DNA of 11,282 nucleotides, from NCBI GenBank assembly GCA_030842085.1, contig JAUUSE010000058.1, forward strand, positions 1-11,282, read 5' to 3'. The notes under the pieces were generated by a model. The model saw only the letters and a list, made by a program, of their open reading frames with translations. It ran no database searches and was not told the DNA's origin. The first letter of the stretch is position 1; the number at the start of each line of letters is the position of its first letter. Shown one piece after another: positions 1 to 6,560 of this stretch. The stretch is from Timburyella sp030842085 (lineage in GTDB: Bacteria > Bacillota > Clostridia > Oscillospirales > Acutalibacteraceae). Both the position numbers and the translations under genes were made by a program.

Positions 1-645
1 GCCGCATGCTCCTACATATCCGCCGGTCATTGAGGTCGTCATGCAGCCGGTGCCTGTAATCTTAGACATATCGGCAACGCCGTTGCTTATGCGGCAGACC
101 CTTTCACCGTCGGAGATTATATCTACGGCGCCGGTTATTGCTACTGTGCAGCCAAGCTTTTTCGCAAGGTTTGCGGCAATATCTGCACCGCTCTCTTCTG
201 CGGCGTCGTCCTCGGCTGCATCTACGCCCTTTGTCGAGCTTGCAAGGCCGCTTACGCACTTTATCTCAGACATATTGCCTCTTATCACGGAAAGCTTTAT
301 CTCGGACATTATGCGCTGCGATACCTCAGTACGCAGAGGGGTGGCGCCGGCTCCCACAGGGTCGAATATTACAGGAATATTAAGCTCATTTGCGCGCTTG
401 CCGGCGGCAAGCATTGACTCTATTGTGCGGCGGTTTAATGTACCTATGTTTATTACAAGCGCAGAGGCTATGGAAACCATATCGCGCACCTCGTCTATTT
501 CATCGGCCATGACCGGCGATGCACCGATTGCCAATACGGCGTTTGCACAGTCGTTTACCGTGACATAATTGGTCATGTTGTGTACAAGCGGACTCTTTTC
601 TCTTGTGATTTTTACAATCTCACTGCATGCTTCTTTAATACCCAT
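1..645 (-). CDS. thiM: Hydroxyethylthiazole kinase ThiM (3' end cut off by window edge)
   Basis: ThiM phosphorylates 4-methyl-5-(2-hydroxyethyl)thiazole with ATP, salvaging the thiazole half of thiamine in the cytoplasm. The visible 215 residues start MGIKEACSEI and carry the family landmarks in order: SPLVHNMTNYVTVNDCAN (18-35), GASPVMA (41-47), the FDPVGAGATPLR segment (94-105), an IRGN motif (121-124) and ITGTGC (196-201). Cys201 corresponds to the active-site cysteine of the B. subtilis enzyme. The family is about 265-275 aa, so roughly the last 50-60 residues lie outside the window. The ATG at 645 is supported by AAAGGAG at about 653-659. It lies downstream of thiC across a 368-bp spacer. 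It may share the thiC riboswitch-controlled transcript or use a weak promoter of its own; the sequence does not settle this. Confidence 0.96.
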   Translation of the reverse strand, partial: MGIKEACSEIVKITREKSPLVHNMTNYVTVNDCANAVLAIGASPVMADEIDEVRDMVSIASALVINIGTLNRRTIESMLAAGKRANELNIPVIFDPVGAGATPLRTEVSQRIMSEIKLSVIRGNMSEIKCVSGLASSTKGVDAAEDDAAEESGADIAANLAKKLGCTVAITGAVDIISDGERVCRISNGVADMSKITGTGCMTTSMTGGYVGACG

Positions 646-689
646 TTTGTTTGCTCCTTTATACTATTAAAATTTTATACTTATCTCCA

Positions 690-727
690 AATGGGACAAT
701 AATTATTCCTGATTATTGCGACCCATT
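690..727 (-). repeat. Inverted repeat / RNA hairpin in the thiM leader
   Basis: Read on the minus strand, AATGGG and CAATAAT pair with ATTATTG and CCCATT. This gives 13 base pairs with a small internal loop (TCG opposite T) and an 8-nt apical loop. No U-run follows on either strand, so it is not an ordinary terminator. It ends about 30 nt before the thiM ribosome site and would lie in any thiC-thiM read-through message. Its role is unknown; mRNA stabilisation or processing is a guess. Confidence 0.55.
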
Positions 728-829
728 AGAAAGCTATTAAAACAAGTGTTTTCAACGGTGGTTTGAGTGGTGTAAGGATAAATTTATATATTTTTCACTG
801 CTCTGCTATTATCTATGGCTGTGCTGACA

Positions 830-855
830 TTGCTTTTAAAATTATGCAAAAGCAA
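830..855. repeat. Perfect 8-bp inverted repeat in the thiC-thiM spacer
   Basis: TTGCTTTT (830-837) is repeated as AAAAGCAA (848-855) around a 10-nt AT-rich loop. Neither strand shows a following U-run, so it is not a standard terminator. No function is assigned. Confidence 0.45.
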
Positions 856-993
856 CAGGTAAGCTGTGGTAAATAACAGTTGCAGATTTATGCCGCCGCG
901 GCAATCAAGATTTTTAGCAAAAGTACCGGCCAGCAAAGGCTGTCCATTATTATTTTGGACTTTAGCCATAGTGCAAGTATAAAAAGCAGCTGC

Positions 994-1018
994 ATTAGCG
1001 TGGCTGATATTCGCTAAT
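994..1018 (-). terminator. Weak hairpin across the thiC stop codon, possible attenuator
   Basis: ATTAGCG and CGCTAAT form a perfect 7-bp stem with an 11-nt loop, and the stem contains the thiC TAG stop. A T5 run lies 8 nt past the stem, after the palindrome GCAGCTGC. That is too far for a textbook intrinsic terminator. It could reduce read-through into thiM or protect the thiC 3' end. Confidence 0.3.
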
Positions 1019-2327
1019 CTTTTGTACTTTCGTCTATAGTTACCTTTTTGCCGGACAACACCTTATTCATTGTATCCACTGCGCACATGCGGCCGCACAT
1101 AGTGCATCTGCCGTTCTTTTTACCGGCCTGCTCATAATATGTGCGCGCTTTTTCCTCGTCTATTGCGTATGTGAACATTTCCTCCCAGTCTATGCGGCGG
1201 CGGGCATCGCTCATTTTATTGTCTATCTTGCGGGCGTCTTTTACCCCCTTTGCAATGTCGGCGGCATGGGCGGCTATTCGCGACGCTATTATGCCTTCCT
1301 TTACGTCGTCGGCGTTAGGCAGACGCAAATGCTCCGCCGGAGTAACATAGCACAAAAAGTCGGCCCCGTTTGCCGCCGCTATAGCGCCGCCTATAGCAGA
1401 AGTGATATGGTCATATCCCGGAGCTATGTCGGTTACGAGCGGGCCTAAAACATAAAACGGAGCACCGTGACACATACGCTTCTGAAGCTTCATATTCGCC
1501 TCTATTTCGTTTATAGCCATATGTCCCGGACCCTCTACCATGACCTGAACGTCCTTTTCCCATGCGCGCTTTGTAAGCATAGCAAGCTCTGTCAGCTCGG
1601 CTATCTGGCAGACGTCGGTGGCGTCTTCTATACAGCCGGGACGCATGGCGTCGCCAAGGCTTATAGCAACATCATACTCCCTCAATATGTCAAGTACATC
1701 GTCGTAATATTCATAAAACGGATTTTCTCTGCCGGTCATTTCCATCCATGCAAAAAGCAGCGAGCCGCCGCGCGAAACAATATTCATAAGACGGCCGGAC
1801 TCCTTTATAACCGCAGCGGTTTTGCGGTTAACGCCGGCGTGGATTGTCATAAAATCAACGCCCTCTTCGGCATGTGCGCGCACTACCTTTAGAAATTCAT
1901 CCGCCGTTATGTCGCACAAATCCTTTTCAAGATAGCCGACGGCGTCGTACACTGGGACGGTGCCTATCATCAGCGGCGACATATTGATGAGCTTTTCTCT
2001 GAACTCCTTAGTTTTGCCGTAATTGCTTAAATCCATTATGGCGTGCGCGCCATATTTTTCAGCTATACGCGCTTTTTCATACTCCACCTCATAGTTTATG
2101 CAGTCGCCGGATATTCCAAGATTGACGTTTATTTTTGTACTTAGTCCCTCGCCTACACCGCACGGCTTTAAATTCTTGTGGTTTTTGTTCGCGGGTATTA
2201 TTACTCTTCCAGCCGCTATCCTTTCGCAGAGAACTTCTTCAGATATGCCCTCGCTCTCTGCCACCGCTTTCATTTTATCGGTTATTATACCTTTCTTTGC
2301 GGCCTCCATTTGTGTTTTATATTCCAT
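1014..2327 (-). CDS. thiC: Phosphomethylpyrimidine synthase ThiC
   Basis: ThiC is a radical-SAM enzyme that rearranges aminoimidazole ribotide into HMP phosphate, the pyrimidine half of thiamine, in the cytoplasm. The 437 residues match the short bacterial/archaeal form; the E. coli and B. subtilis enzymes are about 590-630 aa with an extra N-terminal region. Landmarks are NVNLGISGD (67-75), TIHAGVNRK (161-169), SRGGSLLFAWM (185-195), SLGDAMRPGC (223-232), EGPGHM (265-270), LGPLVTDIAPGYDHITSAIG (294-313) and the C-terminal iron-sulfur cysteines 408, 411 and 415. Those cysteines are spaced CX2CX3C rather than the CX2CX4C of the long enzymes. The ATG at 2327 follows GGGGAG at a suitable distance. 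It is the first gene behind the TPP riboswitch and terminator, so its transcription should fall when TPP is plentiful. Confidence 0.97.
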   Translation of the reverse strand: MEYKTQMEAAKKGIITDKMKAVAESEGISEEVLCERIAAGRVIIPANKNHKNLKPCGVGEGLSTKINVNLGISGDCINYEVEYEKARIAEKYGAHAIMDLSNYGKTKEFREKLINMSPLMIGTVPVYDAVGYLEKDLCDITADEFLKVVRAHAEEGVDFMTIHAGVNRKTAAVIKESGRLMNIVSRGGSLLFAWMEMTGRENPFYEYYDDVLDILREYDVAISLGDAMRPGCIEDATDVCQIAELTELAMLTKRAWEKDVQVMVEGPGHMAINEIEANMKLQKRMCHGAPFYVLGPLVTDIAPGYDHITSAIGGAIAAANGADFLCYVTPAEHLRLPNADDVKEGIIASRIAAHAADIAKGVKDARKIDNKMSDARRRIDWEEMFTYAIDEEKARTYYEQAGKKNGRCTMCGRMCAVDTMNKVLSGKKVTIDESTKD

Positions 2328-2451
2328 TATCTTTTCTCCCCTTTTTAATTTATTTTTATTTTAAAAACTAAATTTCATCAATTTACTCAGACTATTTAAA
2401 TCTTGTATTTTTTAATATAAGTGAAACAGTCTTGGAATTCATTCGAACTTT

Positions 2452-2486
2452 TTATAAAACAAAAAGCCTGCCAATAGGCAAGCTTT
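2452..2486 (-). terminator. Intrinsic terminator, expression platform of the TPP riboswitch
   Basis: On the minus strand AAAGCTTGCC, a TATT loop and GGCAGGCTTT form a 10-bp stem, followed by a U-rich tail (TTTTTGTTTTATA). One pair is G-U in the minus-strand RNA and would be a C/A mismatch on the other strand, which fixes the direction. It lies 45 nt after the aptamer and about 125 nt before the thiC start. TTAAGCT just after P1 could pair with AGCTT in the 5' arm and act as an antiterminator; that pairing is an inference. Confidence 0.9.
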
Positions 2487-2530
2487 AATTTTAACAACAA
2501 TGCTGACAAATATATGCCGGCACAGCTTAA

Positions 2531-2614
2531 ACTTACTTCCCTACGATAGTATTAACTAACAGGTTCAAAGGGTCAGGTTCTACCTTCTCAACCGATAGCG
2601 GTCCCCCCGTAAAT
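2531..2614 (-). promoter_or_regulatory. TPP riboswitch aptamer (THI element)
   Basis: The minus strand reads ACGGGGGGACC, then TTGAGA, then ACCCTTTGAACCTG, and ends in CGTAGGGAAGTAAG, the conserved blocks of the thiamine pyrophosphate aptamer in the right order. P1 is ATTTAC (2609-2614) with GTAAGT (2531-2536). P3 is GACCG with CGGTT around CTAT. Two details are slightly off consensus: the usual CTGAGA is TTGAGA, with a G-U pair closing P3, and P5 is only about three pairs (TAG/CTA). A short AGGT-AGA-ACCT hairpin sits between TTGAGA and ACCC. Position and partner (thiC) fit TPP-dependent premature termination. Confidence 0.97.
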
Positions 2615-2638
2615 CTGAATATTCTATTGTCAGTTGTC

Positions 2639-2670
2639 GGCTTAAAGCAATATCAGACTTTTTCTAAGCC
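2639..2670 (-). repeat. Hairpin in the thiC leader upstream of the aptamer
   Basis: GGCTTA (2639-2644) and TAAGCC (2665-2670) form a perfect 6-bp stem, with AAG/CTT able to extend it inside. It lies between the promoter and the TPP aptamer, 24 nt before P1 in the transcript. It is not part of the canonical riboswitch, and its role is unknown. Confidence 0.4.
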
Positions 2671-2712
2671 AAAAATCATTCAAAATAAAATTGCAAAGCC
2701 TTAACAAGATAT

Positions 2713-2740
2713 ATTATAGCATTTGCAGCACAGTTGTCAA
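2713..2740 (-). promoter_or_regulatory. Sigma-A promoter of the thiC-thiM block
   Basis: On the minus strand a perfect TTGACA (2735-2740) and a perfect TATAAT (2713-2718) are separated by 16 bp, and TGC precedes the -10 as an extended element. The predicted start near 2706 leaves about 90 nt before the TPP aptamer. The rest of the dnaE-thiC spacer (2741-2872) is AT-rich with short direct repeats (AAAACTA twice) and no clear dnaE terminator. Confidence 0.9.
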
Positions 2741-2872
2741 TTATTTTATATTTCTGCTTAAATATAATACTCAAAAAACGTGCGTAGTTTTAGAAAATCG
2801 TTTTAACTGATTTAGTTTTCAGGCATAATCACGGCAATAACGAAGATTCAAGCAAATATTTTTTATATATAC

Positions 2873-5800
2873 CTATTTTACGAAAGCAACATTTTTATCG
2901 TCTAAAATATTTTTAAGTTCCTTTAAAAGCGGCTCGTTTATATCTACCCATAAATTTCGCGGCGACATCATGCGCCGGCCATCAGACAGCACTAAAATTA
3001 CCGGAGTATTGCCTTCAAATATATCCATTACCCGCCGCGCACGAAGATATTTTTCGTCATCCATAGAATTTATTTTTAAATATAGACCCGACCTTATCCG
3101 CTTTTCAGGAGTTGCCTCAGATTTAGCGGCACTATCTGACTTATCAGCGACTTTGATGGCTTCGTCTATCGCTTCCATGCTTTCGCAGACAAGCTGCACC
3201 GGACGGTCCTCACGAACGCTTATTCGCGCGCTTATATATACCGCCGTACCCTCCTGCAGGAGTATGGAACATGCCTGCATAACTTTTGGAAATACTATCA
3301 TTTCAATGCTGCCGGTGAGGTCCTCTATTGTTGCAAAAGCCATAGTCTGATTAGATTTAGTTGTTTTAAGCCGTATTTCCGTTATAACGCAGGCTATCTT
3401 TACAAGGTCATTGTCACCGTGCCGGCTGCCTTCTTTTCCGGATTCTGCAATGTCGCAGAGATTTACGTATTTAAGCCCTTTAATGATATCTGTGTACTGC
3501 GCCATCGGATGACCGGATATATAAAGACCCGTAACTTCTTTTTCCATTGCCAGCAGCTCGGTTTTAGGCAGCTCTGCAACATTAGGATAATCATAATCTT
3601 CATAAACACTGTCATCCGACCCTTGCGCTATATCAAAAAATCCTATCTGCCCGTCGACGTTTTTGCGCTTCTTGGCAGCTAAATCCTCTAATATTCCCTC
3701 AATCGAACGCAGCATCTGCAAACGGTTTAAGCCAAGATTGTCGCAGGCGCCGCTTTTTACCAGGCTTTCAAGAGCACGTCGGTTCATGTCGCCGCCCGAT
3801 AGCCTTGAGCAGAAATCATAAAACGATTTATATCGGCCGTTTTCTTCGCGTTCTTCTATGAGACGCTCTATAAGCTTATGTCCGAGATTTTTTATCGCCT
3901 GAAGCCCAAATACTATATTTTCTCCCGATACGGTAAAGCCAGACATACTTGTCTGAATATCCGGAGGCAGTACCGTTATGCCGAGACGGGCGCATTCAGA
4001 CATGTACTCAGCCGCCTTGCTTGTATTGTCCATAACGCTGTTAAGAAGCGCCGACATAAACTCATGCGGATAGTGGCATTTCAGATATGCCGTCTGATAT
4101 GATACAAAAGCGTAGGCTGCAGCGTGAGATTTGTTAAAGGCGTAAGATGCAAAAGATGTCATGTCATCGAATATATCGTTTGCAATCTTTTCATCTATGC
4201 CGCGCTTGACAGCGCCGTCAATACCGGGGCCGTCTTCCGACGCCGGCAGGCCATGGAGAAAAATTTCGCGCTCTCTGTCCATAACGTCGTGCTTTTTCTT
4301 GGACATGGCTCTTCTGACTATATCGGCGCGGCCAAGTGTGTATCCTGCAAGCTTGCGGAATATTTCCATAACCTGCTCTTGATACACTATGCAGCCGTAA
4401 GTGACGTCTAAAATAGGCTTTAGCTGCGGCGTCTTATATTTTATAAGCGATGGGTTATGGCGGTTGCGGATATAAGTTGGTATTGAATCCATAGGCCCCG
4501 GACGATAAAGTGAGACAACAGCTATTAAATCCTCAAGCCTGTCCGGCTTCAGCGTACGCAGCACCGAGCGCATACCGGCGGATTCAAACTGGAAAACGCC
4601 CAGCGTGTTGCCGGTAGAGAGCATTTCCATCGTCTGACGGTCGTCCAGCGGCGCCTTATCAATGTCAAAATCCGGATTTTTTCTGCGTACCGCATCGGAT
4701 GCTTCTTTTATAACAGTTAAGGTGCGCAGCCCCAAAAAGTCCATTTTTAGAAGACCAAGCCGCTCAATATCCGTCATTGTATACTGAGTGACAACCGCTT
4801 CATCGTTTTTTGCCAGCGGAACATAGGAGGAAACCTCATCCTTTGTTATAACGACGCCGGCAGCATGTGTGGAGGCATGCCGCGGCATGCCCTCAACGCG
4901 GCGGGCCATGTCAATAAGCTCTCTTGTCCGCTCATCTGAATTATATAAATTTTTAAGCTCTTTTGACTGCTCCAGCGCCTCATCTATCGTTATATTAAGC
5001 TTCATTGGCACAAGCTTTGCGGTACTGTCCGCAACCGAATATGGTATGTCCAGCGCCCTTGCAACGTCGCGTATAGCGCCGCGGGCTGCCATTGTGCCGA
5101 ATGTTATTATCTGCGCTACATGGTCGGCGCCGTATTTCCTTACGACATAGTCTATTACCTCCTGACGACGGATGTAGCAGAAATCAATGTCAAAGTCAGG
5201 CATGCTGACGCGCTCGGGATTGAGAAATCTTTCAAACAGCAGTCCGTATTTTATAGGGTCTATGCCGGTTATGCCAATGCAGTATGCGACAAGGCTCCCA
5301 GCACCGGAGCCTCTTCCCGGCCCTACCGGAATTCCCTTGCGTTTGGCGTAGTGAACAAAATCCCACACTATAAGATAGTAGTTGGTATAGCCCATGCTGT
5401 TTACCACGCTGAGCTCATAGTCTAGCCGCTCTTTCAGGCTGTCATCGGGATTTTTGCCGTATTTTTCATATAGTCCATCATACGCCATACGGCGCAGATA
5501 AGCAAAATTATCCGTCTCTCCATCCACAGTGAAAGCCGGAAGCTTAATATCGCCAAACTCTATGGTCACATTGCACCTGTCGGCAATTTTAGCGGTGTTT
5601 TCTATTGCTTCGGCGTCCTGAGGCAGAGCGGCGAGCATCTCATCCTCTGATTTAAGATAGAACTCATCGCTGGCAAATTCAAGACCACCCGCCTCGTTTA
5701 CCGTTTTATTTGTCTGTATACATATCAGTATCTTCTGTACGCGGTTGTCGTCGGCGTCTATATAATGCACATCATTTGTGGCCACCAAGCTTATGCCGAT

Positions 5801-6385
5801 TTCGCGCGATATACGGCGCAGTCCGTCGTTTACCGTCTGCTGCTCTTTTATGCCATGGTTTTGAAGCTCTAAAAAGTAATTTTCTTTGCCGAAAATCTCG
5901 CTAAACTCAAGCGCTGTTTTCTTGGCGCGTTCATAGTCGCCGGATGTAAGGGCGCGCGGCACTTCGCCGGCAAGGCAGGCAGAAAGAGCTATAAGTCCGC
6001 CGCTGTACTTCTTCAAAAGCTCCTTATCAACGCGCGGACGGCCGTAAAAGCCTTCTGTAAAGCTCTTAGATACAAGCTGCATAAGGTTTTTATAGCCCTC
6101 GTTATTCTCACACAGCAGCACAAGATGATTATGCTCGCTGTCTATTTTTGCTTCCCTGTCGAACCTTGTGCGGGCGGCCACATAAACCTCGCAGCCGATT
6201 ATAGGCTTTACGCCGTATTTTTTAGCAGCGTCGTAAAAGTCTATTACCCCGTACATAGCACCATGGTCAGTTATTGCAACGGCAGTTTGCCCTCTATCAA
6301 GCACAGACTTCATAAGAGGCTCCATGCGGCATACGCCGTCTAAAAGACTGTATTCGGTATGAAGGTGTAAATGAACAAAACTCAT
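2873..6385 (-). CDS. dnaE: DNA polymerase III subunit alpha DnaE
   Basis: DnaE is a replicative C-family DNA polymerase; in Firmicutes it usually works beside PolC at the fork. Reading from MSFVHLHLHT gives 1170 aa, in the usual range. In order: a PHP domain with HLHLHTEYSLLDG (5-17), ITDHG (38-42), GCE (64-66) and NDVHY (204-208); the palm with GPGRGSGAGSLVAY (355-368); catalytic Asp399 and Asp401 in PDFDIDF and Asp549 in KMDFLGL; helix-hairpin-helix region near 805-860; QIGFF (913-917), a likely sliding-clamp motif; and an OB fold near 994-1070. The frame stays open to 6421, but that upstream ATG has no ribosome site. The ATG at 6385 has GGAG five bases away and gives the normal family N-terminus. 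A possible promoter lies at 6456, and a terminator after whiA separates it from that gene. Confidence 0.98.
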   Translation of the reverse strand: MSFVHLHLHTEYSLLDGVCRMEPLMKSVLDRGQTAVAITDHGAMYGVIDFYDAAKKYGVKPIIGCEVYVAARTRFDREAKIDSEHNHLVLLCENNEGYKNLMQLVSKSFTEGFYGRPRVDKELLKKYSGGLIALSACLAGEVPRALTSGDYERAKKTALEFSEIFGKENYFLELQNHGIKEQQTVNDGLRRISREIGISLVATNDVHYIDADDNRVQKILICIQTNKTVNEAGGLEFASDEFYLKSEDEMLAALPQDAEAIENTAKIADRCNVTIEFGDIKLPAFTVDGETDNFAYLRRMAYDGLYEKYGKNPDDSLKERLDYELSVVNSMGYTNYYLIVWDFVHYAKRKGIPVGPGRGSGAGSLVAYCIGITGIDPIKYGLLFERFLNPERVSMPDFDIDFCYIRRQEVIDYVVRKYGADHVAQIITFGTMAARGAIRDVARALDIPYSVADSTAKLVPMKLNITIDEALEQSKELKNLYNSDERTRELIDMARRVEGMPRHASTHAAGVVITKDEVSSYVPLAKNDEAVVTQYTMTDIERLGLLKMDFLGLRTLTVIKEASDAVRRKNPDFDIDKAPLDDRQTMEMLSTGNTLGVFQFESAGMRSVLRTLKPDRLEDLIAVVSLYRPGPMDSIPTYIRNRHNPSLIKYKTPQLKPILDVTYGCIVYQEQVMEIFRKLAGYTLGRADIVRRAMSKKKHDVMDREREIFLHGLPASEDGPGIDGAVKRGIDEKIANDIFDDMTSFASYAFNKSHAAAYAFVSYQTAYLKCHYPHEFMSALLNSVMDNTSKAAEYMSECARLGITVLPPDIQTSMSGFTVSGENIVFGLQAIKNLGHKLIERLIEEREENGRYKSFYDFCSRLSGGDMNRRALESLVKSGACDNLGLNRLQMLRSIEGILEDLAAKKRKNVDGQIGFFDIAQGSDDSVYEDYDYPNVAELPKTELLAMEKEVTGLYISGHPMAQYTDIIKGLKYVNLCDIAESGKEGSRHGDNDLVKIACVITEIRLKTTKSNQTMAFATIEDLTGSIEMIVFPKVMQACSILLQEGTAVYISARISVREDRPVQLVCESMEAIDEAIKVADKSDSAAKSEATPEKRIRSGLYLKINSMDDEKYLRARRVMDIFEGNTPVILVLSDGRRMMSPRNLWVDINEPLLKELKNILDDKNVAFVK

Positions 6386-6390
6386 AGGGA

Positions 6391-6395
6391 CTCCA
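6391..6395 (-). promoter_or_regulatory. Ribosome binding site deciding the dnaE start
   Basis: TGGAG on the minus strand ends five bases before the ATG at 6385. The in-frame ATG at 6421 is preceded only by an A-rich stretch without a purine-rich match. This favours the shorter protein starting MSFVHLHLHT. Confidence 0.8.
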
Positions 6396-6436
6396 GATTT
6401 CCTCTTTTTTATTATCAGCATAAATGCTGCTTTTTT

Positions 6437-6501
6437 GCAATAGAATTGCTACAAAATTATAGCAATTTGCTGTTTTAACAGTTGATGCTACAGCAAATTG
6501 C
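6437..6501. repeat. Nested inverted repeats over the dnaE promoter region
   Basis: Three repeats share the core AATTGC/GCAATT. GCAAT and ATTGC lie at 6437-6449. AATTGCTA and TAGCAATT lie at 6444-6467. A perfect 12-bp pair, GCAATTTGCTGT (6462-6473) and ACAGCAAATTGC (6490-6501), surrounds an 18-bp spacer. The last pair lies at and upstream of the putative -10, so in DNA it would cover roughly -12 to -52. That makes a protein operator more likely than an RNA structure for this promoter. The binding protein is unknown. Confidence 0.7.
6456..6464 (-). promoter_or_regulatory. Probable extended -10 promoter of dnaE
   Basis: The minus strand reads TGCTATAAT, a perfect -10 with an extended TGn element, about 70 bp before the dnaE ATG. 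No good -35 hexamer is found at 16-18 bp; CAACTG at 17 bp is poor. The site overlaps the inverted-repeat cluster, so a bound regulator would affect it directly. Confidence 0.6.
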
Positions 6502-6508
6502 CAAGCAC

Positions 6509-6539
6509 AAAAAATAATATCGGCGTATTATTGACGCCG
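6509..6539 (-). terminator. Intrinsic terminator after whiA
   Basis: CGGCGT and ACGCCG form a perfect 6-bp GC-rich stem with a 7-nt loop, 21 nt after the whiA stop. ATATTATTTTTTG follows on the minus strand. The continuous U-run begins a few bases after the stem, so termination may be partial. It separates whiA from dnaE. Confidence 0.6.
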
Positions 6540-6560
6540 CATCTGCATCACATATAGCTT

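Larger units (their letters stand above)
646..1013. other. thiC-thiM spacer: no supported gene, three inverted repeats
   Basis: This 368-bp stretch separates two thiamine genes that would normally be expected close together. I find no credible gene. Two small open frames (784-969, 61 codons; 888-995, 35 hydrophobic residues) have no ribosome site and resemble nothing I know. The spacer holds inverted repeats at 690-727, 830-855 and 994-1018 (the last overlaps the thiC stop), plus the GC-rich palindrome TGCCGCCGCGGCA at 891-903. A TTGTCC/TAAAAT pair with a 16-nt gap just upstream of the thiM ribosome site could be a weak promoter, but it would leave a very short leader. It could be an untranslated processed mRNA segment, a decayed gene, or a site for an unrecognised regulatory RNA. 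Confidence 0.5.

Noticed and set aside
41..568. 175-codon open frame on the plus strand
   Set aside because: It is antisense to thiM, whose minus-strand translation matches a known family throughout. The same applies to the other plus-strand frames lying opposite thiC, dnaE, the ROK kinase and hprK.
784..969. 61-codon minus-strand frame between thiC and thiM
   Set aside because: No ribosome site, no recognisable family, and a composition like the surrounding spacer.
2760..2872. Possible dnaE terminator ending in T6
   Set aside because: The T-run near 2773-2778 has no adequate stem before it; only 4-bp pairings were found.
6386..6421. 12-residue N-terminal extension of DnaE from the ATG at 6421
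   Set aside because: No ribosome site; the downstream ATG at 6385 has one and gives the normal family N-terminus.
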